Source: an uncultured Ferrovibrio sp. (GTDB lineage Bacteria > Pseudomonadota > Alphaproteobacteria > Ferrovibrionales > Ferrovibrionaceae). Taken from it: 64,000 nt of DNA. The notes below the pieces were generated by a model that was given only the letters and a program-made list of their open reading frames with translations, did not search any database and was not told the DNA's origin. This document shows positions 1-8,741 of the stretch, one piece after another (positions within the stretch are counted from its first letter, which is position 1; each line of letters opens with the position of its first letter). Location: the NCBI RefSeq assembly GCF_937960835.1, contig NZ_CALGPC010000011.1:142966-206965 (forward strand), given 5' to 3'. The translations under genes and the position numbers were made by a program.

Positions 1-1935
1 ACCACGCTCGACCATATCAGCCAGGGCCTTGGCGTGTTCGACCGCGACGGCCAGCTTGCCGCCTGGAACGACCGCTTCTTCGATCTGCTGGGATTGCCGG
101 TCAACCGCGCGGAGATCGGCACACCGCTGCAGGAACTGGCTGGCGATGCAGCGCCGGAACTGATTGCCATGCTGTCCTCCGGCGCGGCAGGATCGCGCAT
201 CCTGGAACAGCGCCGGCCGGACGGCAAAGTCATCGAAATCCGCATTGATCCCATGCCGGATGGCGGCTTCGTCGCGACCTGCACCGATATCAGCGAACGC
301 GTGCGGGCGGCCGAAGCCTTGCGCGATTCGGAGCGCGCGATGCGCGTCTATACCGACAACGTGCCGGTGCTGATCGCCTATGTCGACAATCAGGAGCGCT
401 ATCGCTTCGCCAATGTGCTGTTCCGCCGCGCACTTAACCTGATGCATGTGGAGATCGAGGGCCACACCATACAGGAGATGCTGTCGCCCGAACGCTATCA
501 GCGCCTGAAGCCGCGCATCGACGCGGCGCTGGCCGGCGAGCGGCAGAGCTTCGACATGGAATTCGAGCCCAACGACGCCAATATCGAAGTAGCGCACGGA
601 ACTTACATTCCGCATATCGACGAGAAAGGCCAGGTGCTCGGCTTCTTCCTGCTGTATCAGGACATCACCGAACGGCGCCGCGCCGATGCGGCGCTGCGGG
701 CCGCCTATGAAGGGCTGGAGCGCCGCGTGGCCGAGCGCACCGCCGAATTGCAGCTTGCCGTGCAGGAACTGGAGCATTCGCGCGCCGATGCCGAAGCCGC
801 CAATCTGGGCAAGACCCGCTTCCTCGCCGCAGCCAGCCACGATCTGCTGCAGCCGCTGCACGCCGCCCGGCTGTTCACCGCTGCGCTGGCCGAACGCGAG
901 CCGGATAATCCTCTGGTCTCGAAGATCGACCATGGCCTGGGCGCGGTAGAAGCCCTGCTCGATGCGCTGCTCGACATCTCGAAACTGGATGCCGGCCAGG
1001 TCAAACCCGAAGTCCGGCCCGTTGCGCTGGGGCCGCTGCTCGACTCGCTGACCGCCGCTTTCGCGCCGCTGGCGGCACGCAATGGCGTGACGCTGAGACT
1101 GGTGCCGACATCCGCAACCATCAGCACCGATCCGTCGCTGCTGCGCCGCGTGCTGCAGAACTTCGTCGCCAACGCGATCCGCTATACCCGCGCGGATCGC
1201 AGCGACCGCCGCGTTCTGATCGGATGCCGCCGTGTCGGCAACGCGGTGCGCATCGAAGTCTGCGATAACGGTCCCGGCATTCCCGACGACAAGCGCGAGG
1301 TCATCTTCCAGGAATTCGCACGGCTCAACCATGGCGGCGATGCCGCCGAGCGCGGATTGGGCCTTGGCCTTGCCATCGTCGAGCGCATCGCGCGGAAACT
1401 GGAAAGCCCGATCGGCCTGCGGTCGCGGGTTGGTCATGGCTCGATCTTTTCCATCACCGTGCCGCGGGCCGCCGTGGAGCCCGTGCAGCCGGCGGTCTCG
1501 CCCAGCGTTCCGGACGTCATTACCGGCTCGCTGAGCGGCAGCTTCATGCTGTGCATCGAAAACGAGGCCGGCGTGCGCGAAGCCATGACCACGCTGCTGG
1601 AAGGCTGGTCCTGCACCGTAGCGGCGGTGGATTCAGTAGAAGCCGCGCGTCAGGAAGTGGCGGCGGCGGGCCGCAGCCCTGATGTGATCCTGGCGGATCT
1701 GCATCTGGACGAAGGCGCACCCGACGGGCTGGAGGCGATTGCTCTGCTGCGCCGCGACTGGGGCCAGAGAATCCCCGCCATCCTGATCACCGCTGACCGC
1801 AGCCAGGACATGCGCCAGCGCGCGGCAGCGATGGGCGTCGATGTGTTGCACAAGCCGGTGCGGCCGGCCGCCTTGCGCGCCCTGATCAGCCAGCGGCGCC
1901 GGCCTGCCGGTCCGCTGGCCGAAACCGGCGACTGA
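1..1935 (+). CDS. Hybrid sensor histidine kinase/response regulator (5'-partial)
   Basis: The reading frame is open from base 1 and the first residues (TLDHISQGLGVFDRDG) are already inside a PAS-7 domain, so the true start lies upstream. In partial numbering the order is PAS (about 1-90), a second PAS (about 105-225), a short coiled coil, HisKA with phospho-acceptor H280 in FLAAASHDLLQPLHAARLF, HATPase_c (N box NAIRYTR, G boxes DNGPGIPD and GLGLGLAI), and a C-terminal receiver with likely phospho-Asp D566 in ADLHLD. It has no membrane segment in the visible part, so it probably senses a cytoplasmic cue. It converges on a LuxR-type response regulator, a likely partner. The signal is unknown. 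Confidence 0.93.
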   Translation, partial: TTLDHISQGLGVFDRDGQLAAWNDRFFDLLGLPVNRAEIGTPLQELAGDAAPELIAMLSSGAAGSRILEQRRPDGKVIEIRIDPMPDGGFVATCTDISERVRAAEALRDSERAMRVYTDNVPVLIAYVDNQERYRFANVLFRRALNLMHVEIEGHTIQEMLSPERYQRLKPRIDAALAGERQSFDMEFEPNDANIEVAHGTYIPHIDEKGQVLGFFLLYQDITERRRADAALRAAYEGLERRVAERTAELQLAVQELEHSRADAEAANLGKTRFLAAASHDLLQPLHAARLFTAALAEREPDNPLVSKIDHGLGAVEALLDALLDISKLDAGQVKPEVRPVALGPLLDSLTAAFAPLAARNGVTLRLVPTSATISTDPSLLRRVLQNFVANAIRYTRADRSDRRVLIGCRRVGNAVRIEVCDNGPGIPDDKREVIFQEFARLNHGGDAAERGLGLGLAIVERIARKLESPIGLRSRVGHGSIFSITVPRAAVEPVQPAVSPSVPDVITGSLSGSFMLCIENEAGVREAMTTLLEGWSCTVAAVDSVEAARQEVAAAGRSPDVILADLHLDEGAPDGLEAIALLRRDWGQRIPAILITADRSQDMRQRAAAMGVDVLHKPVRPAALRALISQRRRPAGPLAETGD

Positions 1936-1952
1936 TCGCCGGAGCGTAACGC

Positions 1953-2621
1953 CTAAACCGTATCGATGGAGAAATGCCGCGCGGCGATGACGGCCTGCGT
2001 GCGGCTGCGCACGCCAAGCTTCTTCAGGATCGCCGTCACATGCGCCTTGACCGTCGCTTCGCCGACCGAAAGCTCGTGCGCGATCTGCTTGTTGAGCTTG
2101 CCCTGGCTGAGCAGGGTCAGCACGCGCAATTGCTGCGGCGTCAATTCGCTCACACGTCGTGCAAAGTCGTCCGGAACCGAGCTTTCGTCATCGCCCATCA
2201 TCTCCGGCGGCAGCCAGACCTCGCCATCCAGCACCGATTGCAAAGCGCTGGCGATGGTCTCCAGCGCGGCGGATTTCGGCACAAAAGCCGCAGCGCCGAA
2301 TTCAATGGCCCGCCGCATCACCGCCGGCTCACGCGTTGAGGACACAATCGCGACAGGCACCGCCGGGTAACTGGCGCGCACCGAGGCGAGACCCACAAAG
2401 CCATCCATCCCGGGCATATCGAGATCCAGGATCAGAAGGTCGACGCTGTCATGCTCATCGAGGGCGGCACGCGCCTCATCGAGATTGGCGGCGCCAACAA
2501 TGACCACACCGTTCATGGCCTGTCGCAAGGCCTGTCCCAATGCTTCGCGGACCAGAGGGTGATCGTCGGCAATGATGATTGTGAGTGCCGGTTCTGTGCC
2601 GGCCTTACCTGCTCCCGTCAT
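1953..2621 (-). CDS. NarL/FixJ-type response regulator
   Basis: A 222-aa two-domain transcription factor. The N-terminal receiver has the acidic pair in IIADDHP and phospho-acceptor D66 in LLILDLDMPG. The C-terminal GerE/LuxR helix-turn-helix begins with LTPQQLRVLTLLSQGKLNKQIAHEL and runs to the end. It converges with the hybrid kinase, leaving 17 bp between the stops. Kinases of that H-box type (ASHDLLQPLHA) are commonly paired with LuxR-type regulators, so partnership is inferred from position. Targets cannot be read from the sequence. Confidence 0.93.
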   Translation of the reverse strand: MTGAGKAGTEPALTIIIADDHPLVREALGQALRQAMNGVVIVGAANLDEARAALDEHDSVDLLILDLDMPGMDGFVGLASVRASYPAVPVAIVSSTREPAVMRRAIEFGAAAFVPKSAALETIASALQSVLDGEVWLPPEMMGDDESSVPDDFARRVSELTPQQLRVLTLLSQGKLNKQIAHELSVGEATVKAHVTAILKKLGVRSRTQAVIAARHFSIDTV

Positions 2622-2722
2622 GGTTGCTGAGGGTAAACCACAGTCTGGCGTGCGGCAAGATGGAGCGCGCTCCGGAAGACTGGACAGTCACACGTGCGGC
2701 GGGCTAGTGCAGATGCAAAAAC

Positions 2723-3790
2723 ATGGAGCCTGCGATGAACGATGCCAAAATTGCTGTGGATAACACGGTTGGGGATATCGAGGCTTTGAAAGACCGCTGC
2801 GCCGCGGCAGCTCCCCGTCATGACTGGAGCCGTGCGGAAATCGCGGAGCTATTCAACCTGCCATTCAACGACCTTCTCTTCCTTGCGCAGCAGGTGCATC
2901 GCCGGCATTTCTCCGCCACGCAGGTGCAGATGAGCACCCTGCTCAGCATCAAGACCGGCGGCTGTCCGGAAGATTGCGGCTACTGCTCGCAGAGCGCCAA
3001 ATTCGATACCGGGCTGAAAGCCGAAAAGCTGATCGATGTGGAGGCGACCTTGGCCGCCGCCCGCGCCGCCAAGGCGAACGGCGCCAGCCGCTTCTGCATG
3101 GGCGCCGCCTGGCGCAACCCGAAGGATCGCGATCTCGACAAGATCTGCGCGATGATCAGCGGCGTGAAGGCCTTAGGGATGGAGACCTGCGCCACCCTGG
3201 GCATGCTGACGCCCGAACAGGCCAGGCGGCTGAATGAAGCCGGCCTCGATTATTACAATCATAACCTGGACACCTCGCCCGAATATTATGGCCAGGTGGT
3301 CACCACCCGGACGTATCAGGACCGTCTCGACACGCTCGCCCATGTCCGCGATGCCGGCATGAAAGTCTGCTGCGGCGGCATCCTCGGTCTGGGCGAAAAG
3401 CCCGAAGATCGTGTCGGCCTTCTGCACAGCCTTGCTACCCTGCCCGTTCATCCCGAGAGCGTGCCAATCAACATGCTGGTGCAGGTGAAAGGCACGCCGC
3501 TGGGCGACAGCGCCCGGGTGGATGGCATCGAGTTCGTGCGCACGATTGCTGTCGCGCGCATCATCATGCCGAAATCGATGGTCCGCCTTTCGGCCGGTCG
3601 TGAGCAGATGAGTGATGAACTGCAGGCGCTGTGCTTCCTGGCTGGCGCAAATTCCATCTTCATCGGCGAGAAGCTGCTGACGACCAAAAATCCGGAACAG
3701 GATCGCGATCAGGCGCTGTTTGCCAAGCTGGGCATCGAGGCGATGCCCTACTCCACCGCCGAGATCGAGTCAGCCGAGGCGGCGCAGTGA
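2723..3790 (+). CDS. bioB: Biotin synthase
   Basis: Radical-SAM enzyme that inserts sulfur into dethiobiotin, the last step of biotin synthesis, in the cytoplasm. The CxxxCxxC cluster motif is C81, C85, C88 (GGCPEDCGYCSQS), and downstream motifs YYNHNLDTSPEYY and GGILGLGE are typical of BioB. Length 355 aa fits the family. ATG at 2735 (MNDAK) is an equally plausible start, four codons in. No other bio gene is adjacent, so biotin synthesis genes are scattered in this genome. The last 21 bp overlap the 3' end of the opposite-strand gene that follows. Confidence 0.97.
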   Translation: MEPAMNDAKIAVDNTVGDIEALKDRCAAAAPRHDWSRAEIAELFNLPFNDLLFLAQQVHRRHFSATQVQMSTLLSIKTGGCPEDCGYCSQSAKFDTGLKAEKLIDVEATLAAARAAKANGASRFCMGAAWRNPKDRDLDKICAMISGVKALGMETCATLGMLTPEQARRLNEAGLDYYNHNLDTSPEYYGQVVTTRTYQDRLDTLAHVRDAGMKVCCGGILGLGEKPEDRVGLLHSLATLPVHPESVPINMLVQVKGTPLGDSARVDGIEFVRTIAVARIIMPKSMVRLSAGREQMSDELQALCFLAGANSIFIGEKLLTTKNPEQDRDQALFAKLGIEAMPYSTAEIESAEAAQ

Positions 3791-4141
3791 CAGCGGGCCC
3801 GGCGGCATGCCTGTGCAGCCCGACAGCGTGAACAAGGTGAAAGGCTGGGCGCGATACACGCCGATCGCGCCTTCCTGCTGCAGCCGCGCAACGAAACCAG
3901 GCTCGTCGGACGCCAGCTCCAGGATGTTCGGCAGCCAGGTCTCGCGCACCAGGCGCGCCTCGGTGCGCATGGCCGCAGCCGTGCTGGCCGCGCCGCTCCA
4001 GCGGAACGGATAGACCGCGATCACCCGGCCGCTGGCATCGGGCGGCAGTTCCGCCTGGCTGAGCGTCAGGCCGAAAGCGGCGGCCCAGAGCAGCGCGACG
4101 GCAATGAAGAAGCCGAGCGCAAGCTTGTGGCCGCTCGCCAT
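3770..4141 (-). CDS. Small membrane-anchored protein of unknown function
   Basis: A 123-aa protein starting MASGHKLALGFFIAVALLWAAAFGLTL, a single N-terminal membrane anchor or uncleaved signal. The rest is soluble, presumably periplasmic, and contains two cysteine-free halves followed by FTLSGCTGMPPGP near the end. It starts 8 bp after the stop of the MFS transporter, so it is probably co-transcribed and may assist it. A longer overlapping open frame exists in the same frame upstream, but that part lies antisense to the transporter's coding frame and is rejected. I do not recognise the family. Confidence 0.7.
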   Translation of the reverse strand: MASGHKLALGFFIAVALLWAAAFGLTLSQAELPPDASGRVIAVYPFRWSGAASTAAAMRTEARLVRETWLPNILELASDEPGFVARLQQEGAIGVYRAQPFTLFTLSGCTGMPPGPLSLRRLG

Positions 4142-4149
4142 GGCATCCC

Positions 4150-5373
4150 TCAGGCCGTTGCCGGCGCGACGCGCACCAGCGGCCGCTCGTCGATCGGCCA
4201 ATGCACGATGGCAGCGAAAACACCGAGACCGATCGAGATCCACCAGACCAGATCGTAAGAGCCCGTCATGTCGAAGAGGCGGCCGCCCAGCCAGACGCCG
4301 AGGAAGCCGCCAACCTGGTGACTGAAAAAGACGATGCCAAACAGGGTAGCCATGTAGCGCGGCCCGAAGATCTGCGCCACGAGCCCAGAGGTAAGCGGCA
4401 CGGTGGAGAGCCAGAGCAGCCCCATGGAAAAGGCGAAGATCAGCACGCTGATCTCGGTCATGGGCAGCATGACGAAGACAGCGATCACCACGGCACGGGC
4501 GCCGTAGATGAAGCTGAGCAGGTATTTCTTGCTGCGCTTGCCGCCCAGCACGCCGGCGGTATAGGAGCCGATCACATTGGCCAGCCCAACCAGCGCCAGG
4601 GCCCAGGCGCCGGTGGCAGGATCGAGGCCGCGATCGACGATATAGGCCGGCAGATGGGTCTGAATGAAGGAAACGTGGAAGCCGCAGACGAAGAAGCCGA
4701 AGATCAGCAGCCAGTAGCTGCGCTGCAGGCCAGCTTCTTTTAAGGCTTCCGACAGGGATTGCTGGGCGCCGGTGCCTTCCGGCGCCTTGCCGGCCAGCAC
4801 AGTCGCCAGCGGCGCAATGGCCAGGGCAAACAGGCTGAGCAGGATCAGCGCAAAGGCCCATCCATAAGCGGCGATGAAGGCCTGGCCGAGCGGCACCATG
4901 AGGAACTGTCCAAGCGAGCCGGCTGCCGTGCCGATGCCCAGGGCCCAGGAGCGCTTCTCTGGCGGCACCATGCGCGCGATGGCGGCCAGAGCCACGGTGA
5001 AGGAGGTTCCCGCCAGGCCAAGGCCGATCAGCACGCCGAGCGTGACATGCAGCATGGCCGGCGTGGTGGAATAGGCCGTCAGCGCCACGCCGGCGGCATA
5101 GAGCACGGCGCCGCCAGCCAGCACGCGGCCCGAGCCGTAGCGGTCGGCGATGGCGCCTGCGAACGGCTGCCCCGCCCCCCACAGCACGGTCTGGATGGCA
5201 ATACCGAAGGCGAAGACCTCGCGGCCCCAGCCATTGGCGGCACTGATCGGCTCCAAAAACAGGCCGAAGCCCGAGCGGACGCCGAAATTCAGCAGCGCAA
5301 TCGTGCAGCCGACGATGATGACGAGAAGCGGCGTGCGCCAGGTCAGCGCAGGGGTGGGGACAGCGGTGGCCAT
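4150..5373 (-). CDS. MFS transporter, monocarboxylate/oxalate-antiporter-like
   Basis: A 407-aa polytopic protein with about 12 hydrophobic segments, the usual size for the major facilitator superfamily. The loop 2-3 signature appears as GAIADRYGSGRVLAGG, and a basic centre (GGKRSKKYLL) separates the two six-helix halves. The pattern NFGVRSGFGLFLEPI near the N-terminus resembles OFA/monocarboxylate-type members, which suggests an organic anion substrate; this is inference. It forms a two-gene unit with the small anchored protein downstream. Confidence 0.9.
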   Translation of the reverse strand: MATAVPTPALTWRTPLLVIIVGCTIALLNFGVRSGFGLFLEPISAANGWGREVFAFGIAIQTVLWGAGQPFAGAIADRYGSGRVLAGGAVLYAAGVALTAYSTTPAMLHVTLGVLIGLGLAGTSFTVALAAIARMVPPEKRSWALGIGTAAGSLGQFLMVPLGQAFIAAYGWAFALILLSLFALAIAPLATVLAGKAPEGTGAQQSLSEALKEAGLQRSYWLLIFGFFVCGFHVSFIQTHLPAYIVDRGLDPATGAWALALVGLANVIGSYTAGVLGGKRSKKYLLSFIYGARAVVIAVFVMLPMTEISVLIFAFSMGLLWLSTVPLTSGLVAQIFGPRYMATLFGIVFFSHQVGGFLGVWLGGRLFDMTGSYDLVWWISIGLGVFAAIVHWPIDERPLVRVAPATA

Positions 5374-5461
5374 GGCGGCTCTACTCCTGAACGGTCGTTC
5401 GTTTCGACCCAGTCAACTAAGGAACTCGCCCCGCCTCGGCAAGTCCTAAAATGCAACCATG

Positions 5462-5480
5462 CAATTGGAGCTGCCAATTG
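5462..5480. promoter_or_regulatory. Inverted repeat upstream of MFS gene
   Basis: CAATTGG-agctg-CCAATTG is a perfect 7-bp dyad with a 5-bp spacer. It lies about 90 bp upstream of the MFS start and just beyond the YqaE stop on the same strand. It could be an operator for the transporter or a remnant hairpin after yqaE; there is no U-run, so a terminator is less likely. Confidence 0.35.
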
Positions 5481-5496
5481 AGGCTGCCGGTCTTCG

Positions 5497-5691
5497 TCAG
5501 CCCCGCCGGCCCGTCGCCGCTTCGATCTGCTTCTTCGTATTGTACTGGCTCAGCGCATAAACGGCCCAGAGCGCCGCCGGCAGCCAGCCGATCAGGGTGA
5601 TCTGCAGGATCAGGCAGATGATGCCGGCGATCGGCCTGCCGATGGTGAAGAACAGCAGGAAGGGCAGGAAGATTGCGATGATCAGGCGCAT
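5497..5691 (-). CDS. YqaE/Pmp3 family small membrane protein
   Basis: A 64-aa protein with two hydrophobic helices: FLPFLLFFTIGRPIAGIICLILQITLIGWLPAALWAVYAL, split here by the GRP turn. The pattern of short N-terminus, helix, GIICLILQ..GWLP helix and QYN tail is that of the Pmp3/UPF0057 family of stress-associated inner-membrane proteolipids. Family members affect membrane potential in yeast and respond to salt or cold stress; the bacterial role is poorly defined. It appears to be a monocistronic gene. Confidence 0.9.
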   Translation of the reverse strand: MRLIIAIFLPFLLFFTIGRPIAGIICLILQITLIGWLPAALWAVYALSQYNTKKQIEAATGRRG

Positions 5692-5746
5692 CTGCGGGCT
5701 CCTCTTTGATTCGGCCCCATCATAGCAAGCGGCGCATCAAACGCGA

Positions 5747-5774
5747 ACGGCGCGCTGGTTGCCCGGCGCGCCGT
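5747..5774 (-). terminator. Probable mdh terminator
   Basis: A 9-bp GC-rich stem (ACGGCGCGC paired with GCGCGCCGT) with a 10-nt loop lies 27 bp past the mdh stop. On the minus strand it is followed by a modestly T-rich stretch (TTCGCGTTTG), so it is a plausible but weak intrinsic terminator. Confidence 0.5.
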
Positions 5775-5800
5775 CTGATTTGCCCGAAAGGCCGGTGAGC

Positions 5801-6766
5801 TTACTTGCCCAGGCTCGGATCAATCTGCTTGCAGGCGTCGACCAGGCCCTTCACGGCGTTGGCCGAGTGCTCGAACATCTTCTTTTCTTCGGCGTTCAGG
5901 TCGATCTCGACGACCTTCTCCACGCCGTTCGCGCCGATCACCACCGGCACGCCGACATACATGTCCTTCACGCCATACTGGCCATTCAGCCAGGCGGCGC
6001 AGGGCAGCACGCGGCGCTTGTCCTTCAGATAGGCTTCGGCCATCTCGATGGCCGAAGATGCCGGCGCGTAGAAGGCCGAGCCGGTCTTCAGCAGTGCCAC
6101 GATCTCGGCGCCGCCATCGCGGGTACGCTGCACGATCTTGTCGATCTTCTCCTGGGTCGACCAGCCCATCTTGATCAGATCGGGAACCGGGATGCCCGCA
6201 ACAGTCGAGTAGCGGATCAGCGGCACCATGGTGTCGCCGTGGCCGCCGAGCACGAAGGCGGTGACGTCGTTGACCGAGACGTTGAATTCTTCGGCCAGGA
6301 AGTGGCGGAAGCGGGCGGAGTCGAGCACGCCAGCCATGCCGACAACGCGGTTATGCGGCAGGCCCGAGATCTCACGCAGCACCCAAACCATCGCATCCAG
6401 CGGGTTGGTGATGCAGATGACGAAGGCGTTTGGCGCATGCTGCTTGATGCCGGCGCCGACCGCCTGCATGACCTTGATGTTGATGCCGAGCAGGTCGTCG
6501 CGGCTCATGCCGGGCTTGCGGGCAACGCCGGCGGTGACGATGACGACATCGGCGCCCGCGATCGGCGCGTAGTCGTTGGCGCCGACCAGCTTGGCGTCGA
6601 AGCCTTCCACCGCGCCCGCCTGGGCGATGTCGAGCGACTTGCCCTGCGGCAGGCCTTCCACCACGTCGAAGAGGACGATGTCGCCGAGCTCCTTGAGACC
6701 GGCCAGCAGGGCCAGCGTACCGCCGATATTGCCGCCGCCGATCAGGGCGATTTTCTTGCGCGCCAT
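5801..6766 (-). CDS. mdh: Malate dehydrogenase
   Basis: NAD-dependent TCA-cycle enzyme interconverting malate and oxaloacetate. This is the 321-aa LDH-like type found in alphaproteobacteria. The Rossmann motif is GGGNIGG (residues 10-16), the substrate loop contains VARKPGMSRDD with the discriminating arginine, NPLDAMVW follows, and catalytic H176 sits in GGHGDTMVPL. It is preceded on its strand by a terminator, so it has its own promoter. The downstream genes sucCD are not adjacent. Confidence 0.97.
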   Translation of the reverse strand: MARKKIALIGGGNIGGTLALLAGLKELGDIVLFDVVEGLPQGKSLDIAQAGAVEGFDAKLVGANDYAPIAGADVVIVTAGVARKPGMSRDDLLGINIKVMQAVGAGIKQHAPNAFVICITNPLDAMVWVLREISGLPHNRVVGMAGVLDSARFRHFLAEEFNVSVNDVTAFVLGGHGDTMVPLIRYSTVAGIPVPDLIKMGWSTQEKIDKIVQRTRDGGAEIVALLKTGSAFYAPASSAIEMAEAYLKDKRRVLPCAAWLNGQYGVKDMYVGVPVVIGANGVEKVVEIDLNAEEKKMFEHSANAVKGLVDACKQIDPSLGK

Positions 6767-6878
6767 GGGAAAAACCTCCGGAAATGGCTGAAGTCAGGGG
6801 TGAAAAGGGCGGCCCAAGGGGTAGCGGGAAATGCCCCTCGCGGCAAGGCTCCGGCCCTCCCCAAAAGGGCAAAAGCAA

Positions 6879-6906
6879 ACGGCCGCCGGAAGGTTCCGGC
6901 GGCCGT
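6879..6906 (-). terminator. Intrinsic terminator after the SDR gene
   Basis: A perfect 12-bp stem (ACGGCCGCCGGA with TCCGGCGGCCGT) and 4-nt loop, followed on the minus strand by TTGCTTTTGCC. It lies 33 bp beyond the dehydrogenase stop and upstream of mdh, separating the two transcription units. Confidence 0.75.
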
Positions 6907-6939
6907 AGAGCAAACTCAAACTGTAGCTTGGACTTATGC

Positions 6940-7701
6940 TCAGCGGGGCGCCATGCGCAGCGCACCGTCCAGGCGGATGGTCTCGCCGTTCAGCATGACA
7001 TTCTCGCAGATATGACGCGCCAGCGCGGCATATTCCTCCGGACGGCCCAGGCGCGACGGATACGGCACCGACTTGCCCAGGCTTTCCTGCGCCTCGGGCG
7101 GCAGGGCGAACATCATCGGCGTGCCGAACAGGCCCGGCGCGATGGTGCAGACGCGGATGCCGAACTGGGCGAATTCACGCGCCAGCGGCAGGGTCATGCC
7201 ATGGACGCCCGCCTTGGAAGCGCCGTAGGCCGGCTGACCGATCTGACCGTCGAAAGCCGCAACAGAGGCGGTGTTGATGATGCAGCCACGCTCCTTGTCG
7301 GCCATTTCCGGCTGCTGCTGCATGTGATGCGCAACCAGGCGAATCATGTTGAAGGTGCCGACCAGATTGATCTGCACGACCTTGACGAACTTCTCCAGCG
7401 CAACCGGACCGTCCTTGCCGACGGCCTTCATCGGCGTGCCCACGCCGGCGCAGTTGACCAGCACGCGCACCGGACCGACCTTGGCGATGGCTTCCTTCAC
7501 GGCCGCTTCGCCGCCCGGACCGTCAGCCACGTCGCATTTCACGAAAATACCGCCGATTTCCTTGGCGACCTGTTCGCCCTGCTCGACGTTCATGTCGAAG
7601 ACTGCAACCTTGGCACCGGCCTTGGCCAACTCGCGCGCCGTTGCGGCTCCCAGGCCCGAAGCACCGCCGGTAACGATCGCGCCTACCCCTTGCAACTGCA
7701 T
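6940..7701 (-). CDS. SDR, 3-hydroxyacyl-CoA dehydrogenase type II (HSD10-like)
   Basis: A 253-aa short-chain dehydrogenase/reductase. The cofactor motif is TGGASGLG (residues 11-18), NCAG is the structural motif, and the catalytic set is S146, Y159, K163 (YGASK). Features such as the insertion PEMADKERGCIINTASVAAFDGQIGQ and the tail LNGETIRLDGALRMAPR match the type II 3-hydroxyacyl-CoA dehydrogenase (HSD17B10) group, which oxidises short or branched 3-hydroxyacyl-CoAs with NAD. The gene is monocistronic, with a strong SD (AGGAGAAGCCC) ahead of ATG. Confidence 0.9.
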   Translation of the reverse strand: MQLQGVGAIVTGGASGLGAATARELAKAGAKVAVFDMNVEQGEQVAKEIGGIFVKCDVADGPGGEAAVKEAIAKVGPVRVLVNCAGVGTPMKAVGKDGPVALEKFVKVVQINLVGTFNMIRLVAHHMQQQPEMADKERGCIINTASVAAFDGQIGQPAYGASKAGVHGMTLPLAREFAQFGIRVCTIAPGLFGTPMMFALPPEAQESLGKSVPYPSRLGRPEEYAALARHICENVMLNGETIRLDGALRMAPR

Positions 7702-7820
7702 GGGCTTCTCCTCCTGATTGTTTGCCCCTACAACGATTGGCGGGTTCTAGCAGATCGGCCCGGCGCTGACGAGGGCTGGCGGGGGTTGCGGGCCGGGCGG
7801 CGCCCGCCCATATCTTTCGG

Positions 7821-8204
7821 GTGATCACCGACCCCAATCCGCCGCAATATCAGCTGCCCGCCGATCCCAGGCGTCTGGCGCTGGAAGAGTCACGCCTGAT
7901 CCGCCGTTTCTGGCGGAAGTTCAAGGTTGCAGTGACCTACCTTCCCTTCGCGGAAACCTTCCTGGCGGCGTTTTATGCTGCCGTCGACCCGAAAACACCG
8001 GCCAGCGCGAAAGCCATCCTGCTGGGAGCATTGGGCTACTTCGTCGTGCCGCTGGATTTCGTGCCTGATCTGCTGGGCGCTTTGGGCTATAGCGACGATC
8101 TCGCCGTCATCCTGGCTGCCATCAAGGCGGTGGACAGCAGCATTACTGACAAGCACCGCGAAAAAGCGCGGGCCTTTCTGGAAGCGGCGCGCCGCCAATC
8201 CTGA
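7821..8204 (+). CDS. YkvA/DUF1232 family membrane protein
   Basis: A 127-aa protein starting at GTG. The core KAILLGALGYFVVPLDFVPDLLGALGYSDDLAVILAAIKAV is the DUF1232 (YkvA) signature, including P-D-x-I/V-P-D and the GYSDD turn. The family is membrane associated and of unknown function. An upstream stretch (TFLAAFYAAVDPKTPASAK) gives the other helix. It runs into the next exported protein with a 43-bp gap, a possible operon. Confidence 0.88.
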   Translation: MITDPNPPQYQLPADPRRLALEESRLIRRFWRKFKVAVTYLPFAETFLAAFYAAVDPKTPASAKAILLGALGYFVVPLDFVPDLLGALGYSDDLAVILAAIKAVDSSITDKHREKARAFLEAARRQS

Positions 8205-8247
8205 GAGGCGTTCCCGACACCCGGGCGCGTCATGCTATGCTCGAACC

Positions 8248-8673
8248 ATGCGCTGGCCCGGGATCATAACCGCATCGTGCATTGCATCTGCTGCCGCGGC
8301 GGCGGAGCAGCCGGCGCCGCCGTTGAACTTCGATGCAGGAACCGTGCTGGCAGGCGGCTACGTGTTATCGGAACCGCTGCACCTCTCACCCCAGCCGGGT
8401 CAAGTCTATATCAACGTGCGTGATGGATCGCCGCTCAGATGGCGCATCGAGGTGGAAGGCGGCGAGACACGGCTGCTGCAACCCGATGGGCGCTGGGCGG
8501 CAAAAGCGGAATACAGCCGCACCGAACGCAATGGCCGCACGGTCTGCCTGATCTATCAGACCTATCTCTCGCCGGAATGGGCGATTAAAGGCCTGCAACG
8601 GCCGACCGGCAGGGCCGACTTCATTCCCGCAGATGACCGGATCTATGCCTTCCGGGAAACGCCCTGCCCTTAG
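8248..8673 (+). CDS. Exported protein of unknown function
   Basis: A 141-aa protein. The N-terminus MRWPGIITASCIASAAAAAEQ reads as a short Sec signal peptide with cleavage near AAA-AEQ. The mature part has VYINVRDGSPLRWRIEVEGG, a conserved-looking two-strand element, and two cysteines (TVCLIY and the C-terminal PCP) that could form a disulfide. The start was chosen at the ATG giving the signal peptide; the frame is open further upstream but there it lies within the YkvA gene. I do not recognise the family. Confidence 0.7.
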   Translation: MRWPGIITASCIASAAAAAEQPAPPLNFDAGTVLAGGYVLSEPLHLSPQPGQVYINVRDGSPLRWRIEVEGGETRLLQPDGRWAAKAEYSRTERNGRTVCLIYQTYLSPEWAIKGLQRPTGRADFIPADDRIYAFRETPCP

Positions 8674-8701
8674 ATTCCCCAAGGCGGCGTGGAAGGGTGT
8701 A

Positions 8702-8735
8702 GCCTGATATCGCGCTGCTCGCGCAGATATCAGGC
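8702..8735. other. Long GC-capped hairpin between convergent genes
   Basis: GCCTGATATC and GATATCAGGC are perfectly complementary (10 bp), with an inner GCGC-tgctc-GCGC. It lies 28 bp after the exported-protein stop and before the 3' end of the opposite lipoprotein gene. No T-run follows on either side, so it may be a Rho-independent-like or processing hairpin shared by two convergent transcripts. Confidence 0.5.
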
Positions 8736-8741
8736 CACAGC

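Noticed and set aside
3770..5182. 470-aa open frame reading from the small membrane protein back into the MFS gene
   Set aside because: Only its last 123 residues from ATG 4141 look like a protein; the rest is the wrong frame of the transporter.
5759..7015. 418-aa open frame on the plus strand opposite mdh
   Set aside because: It is antisense to a complete, strongly conserved mdh, is rich in His/Asp/Ala typical of a GC-rich shadow frame, and has no domain.
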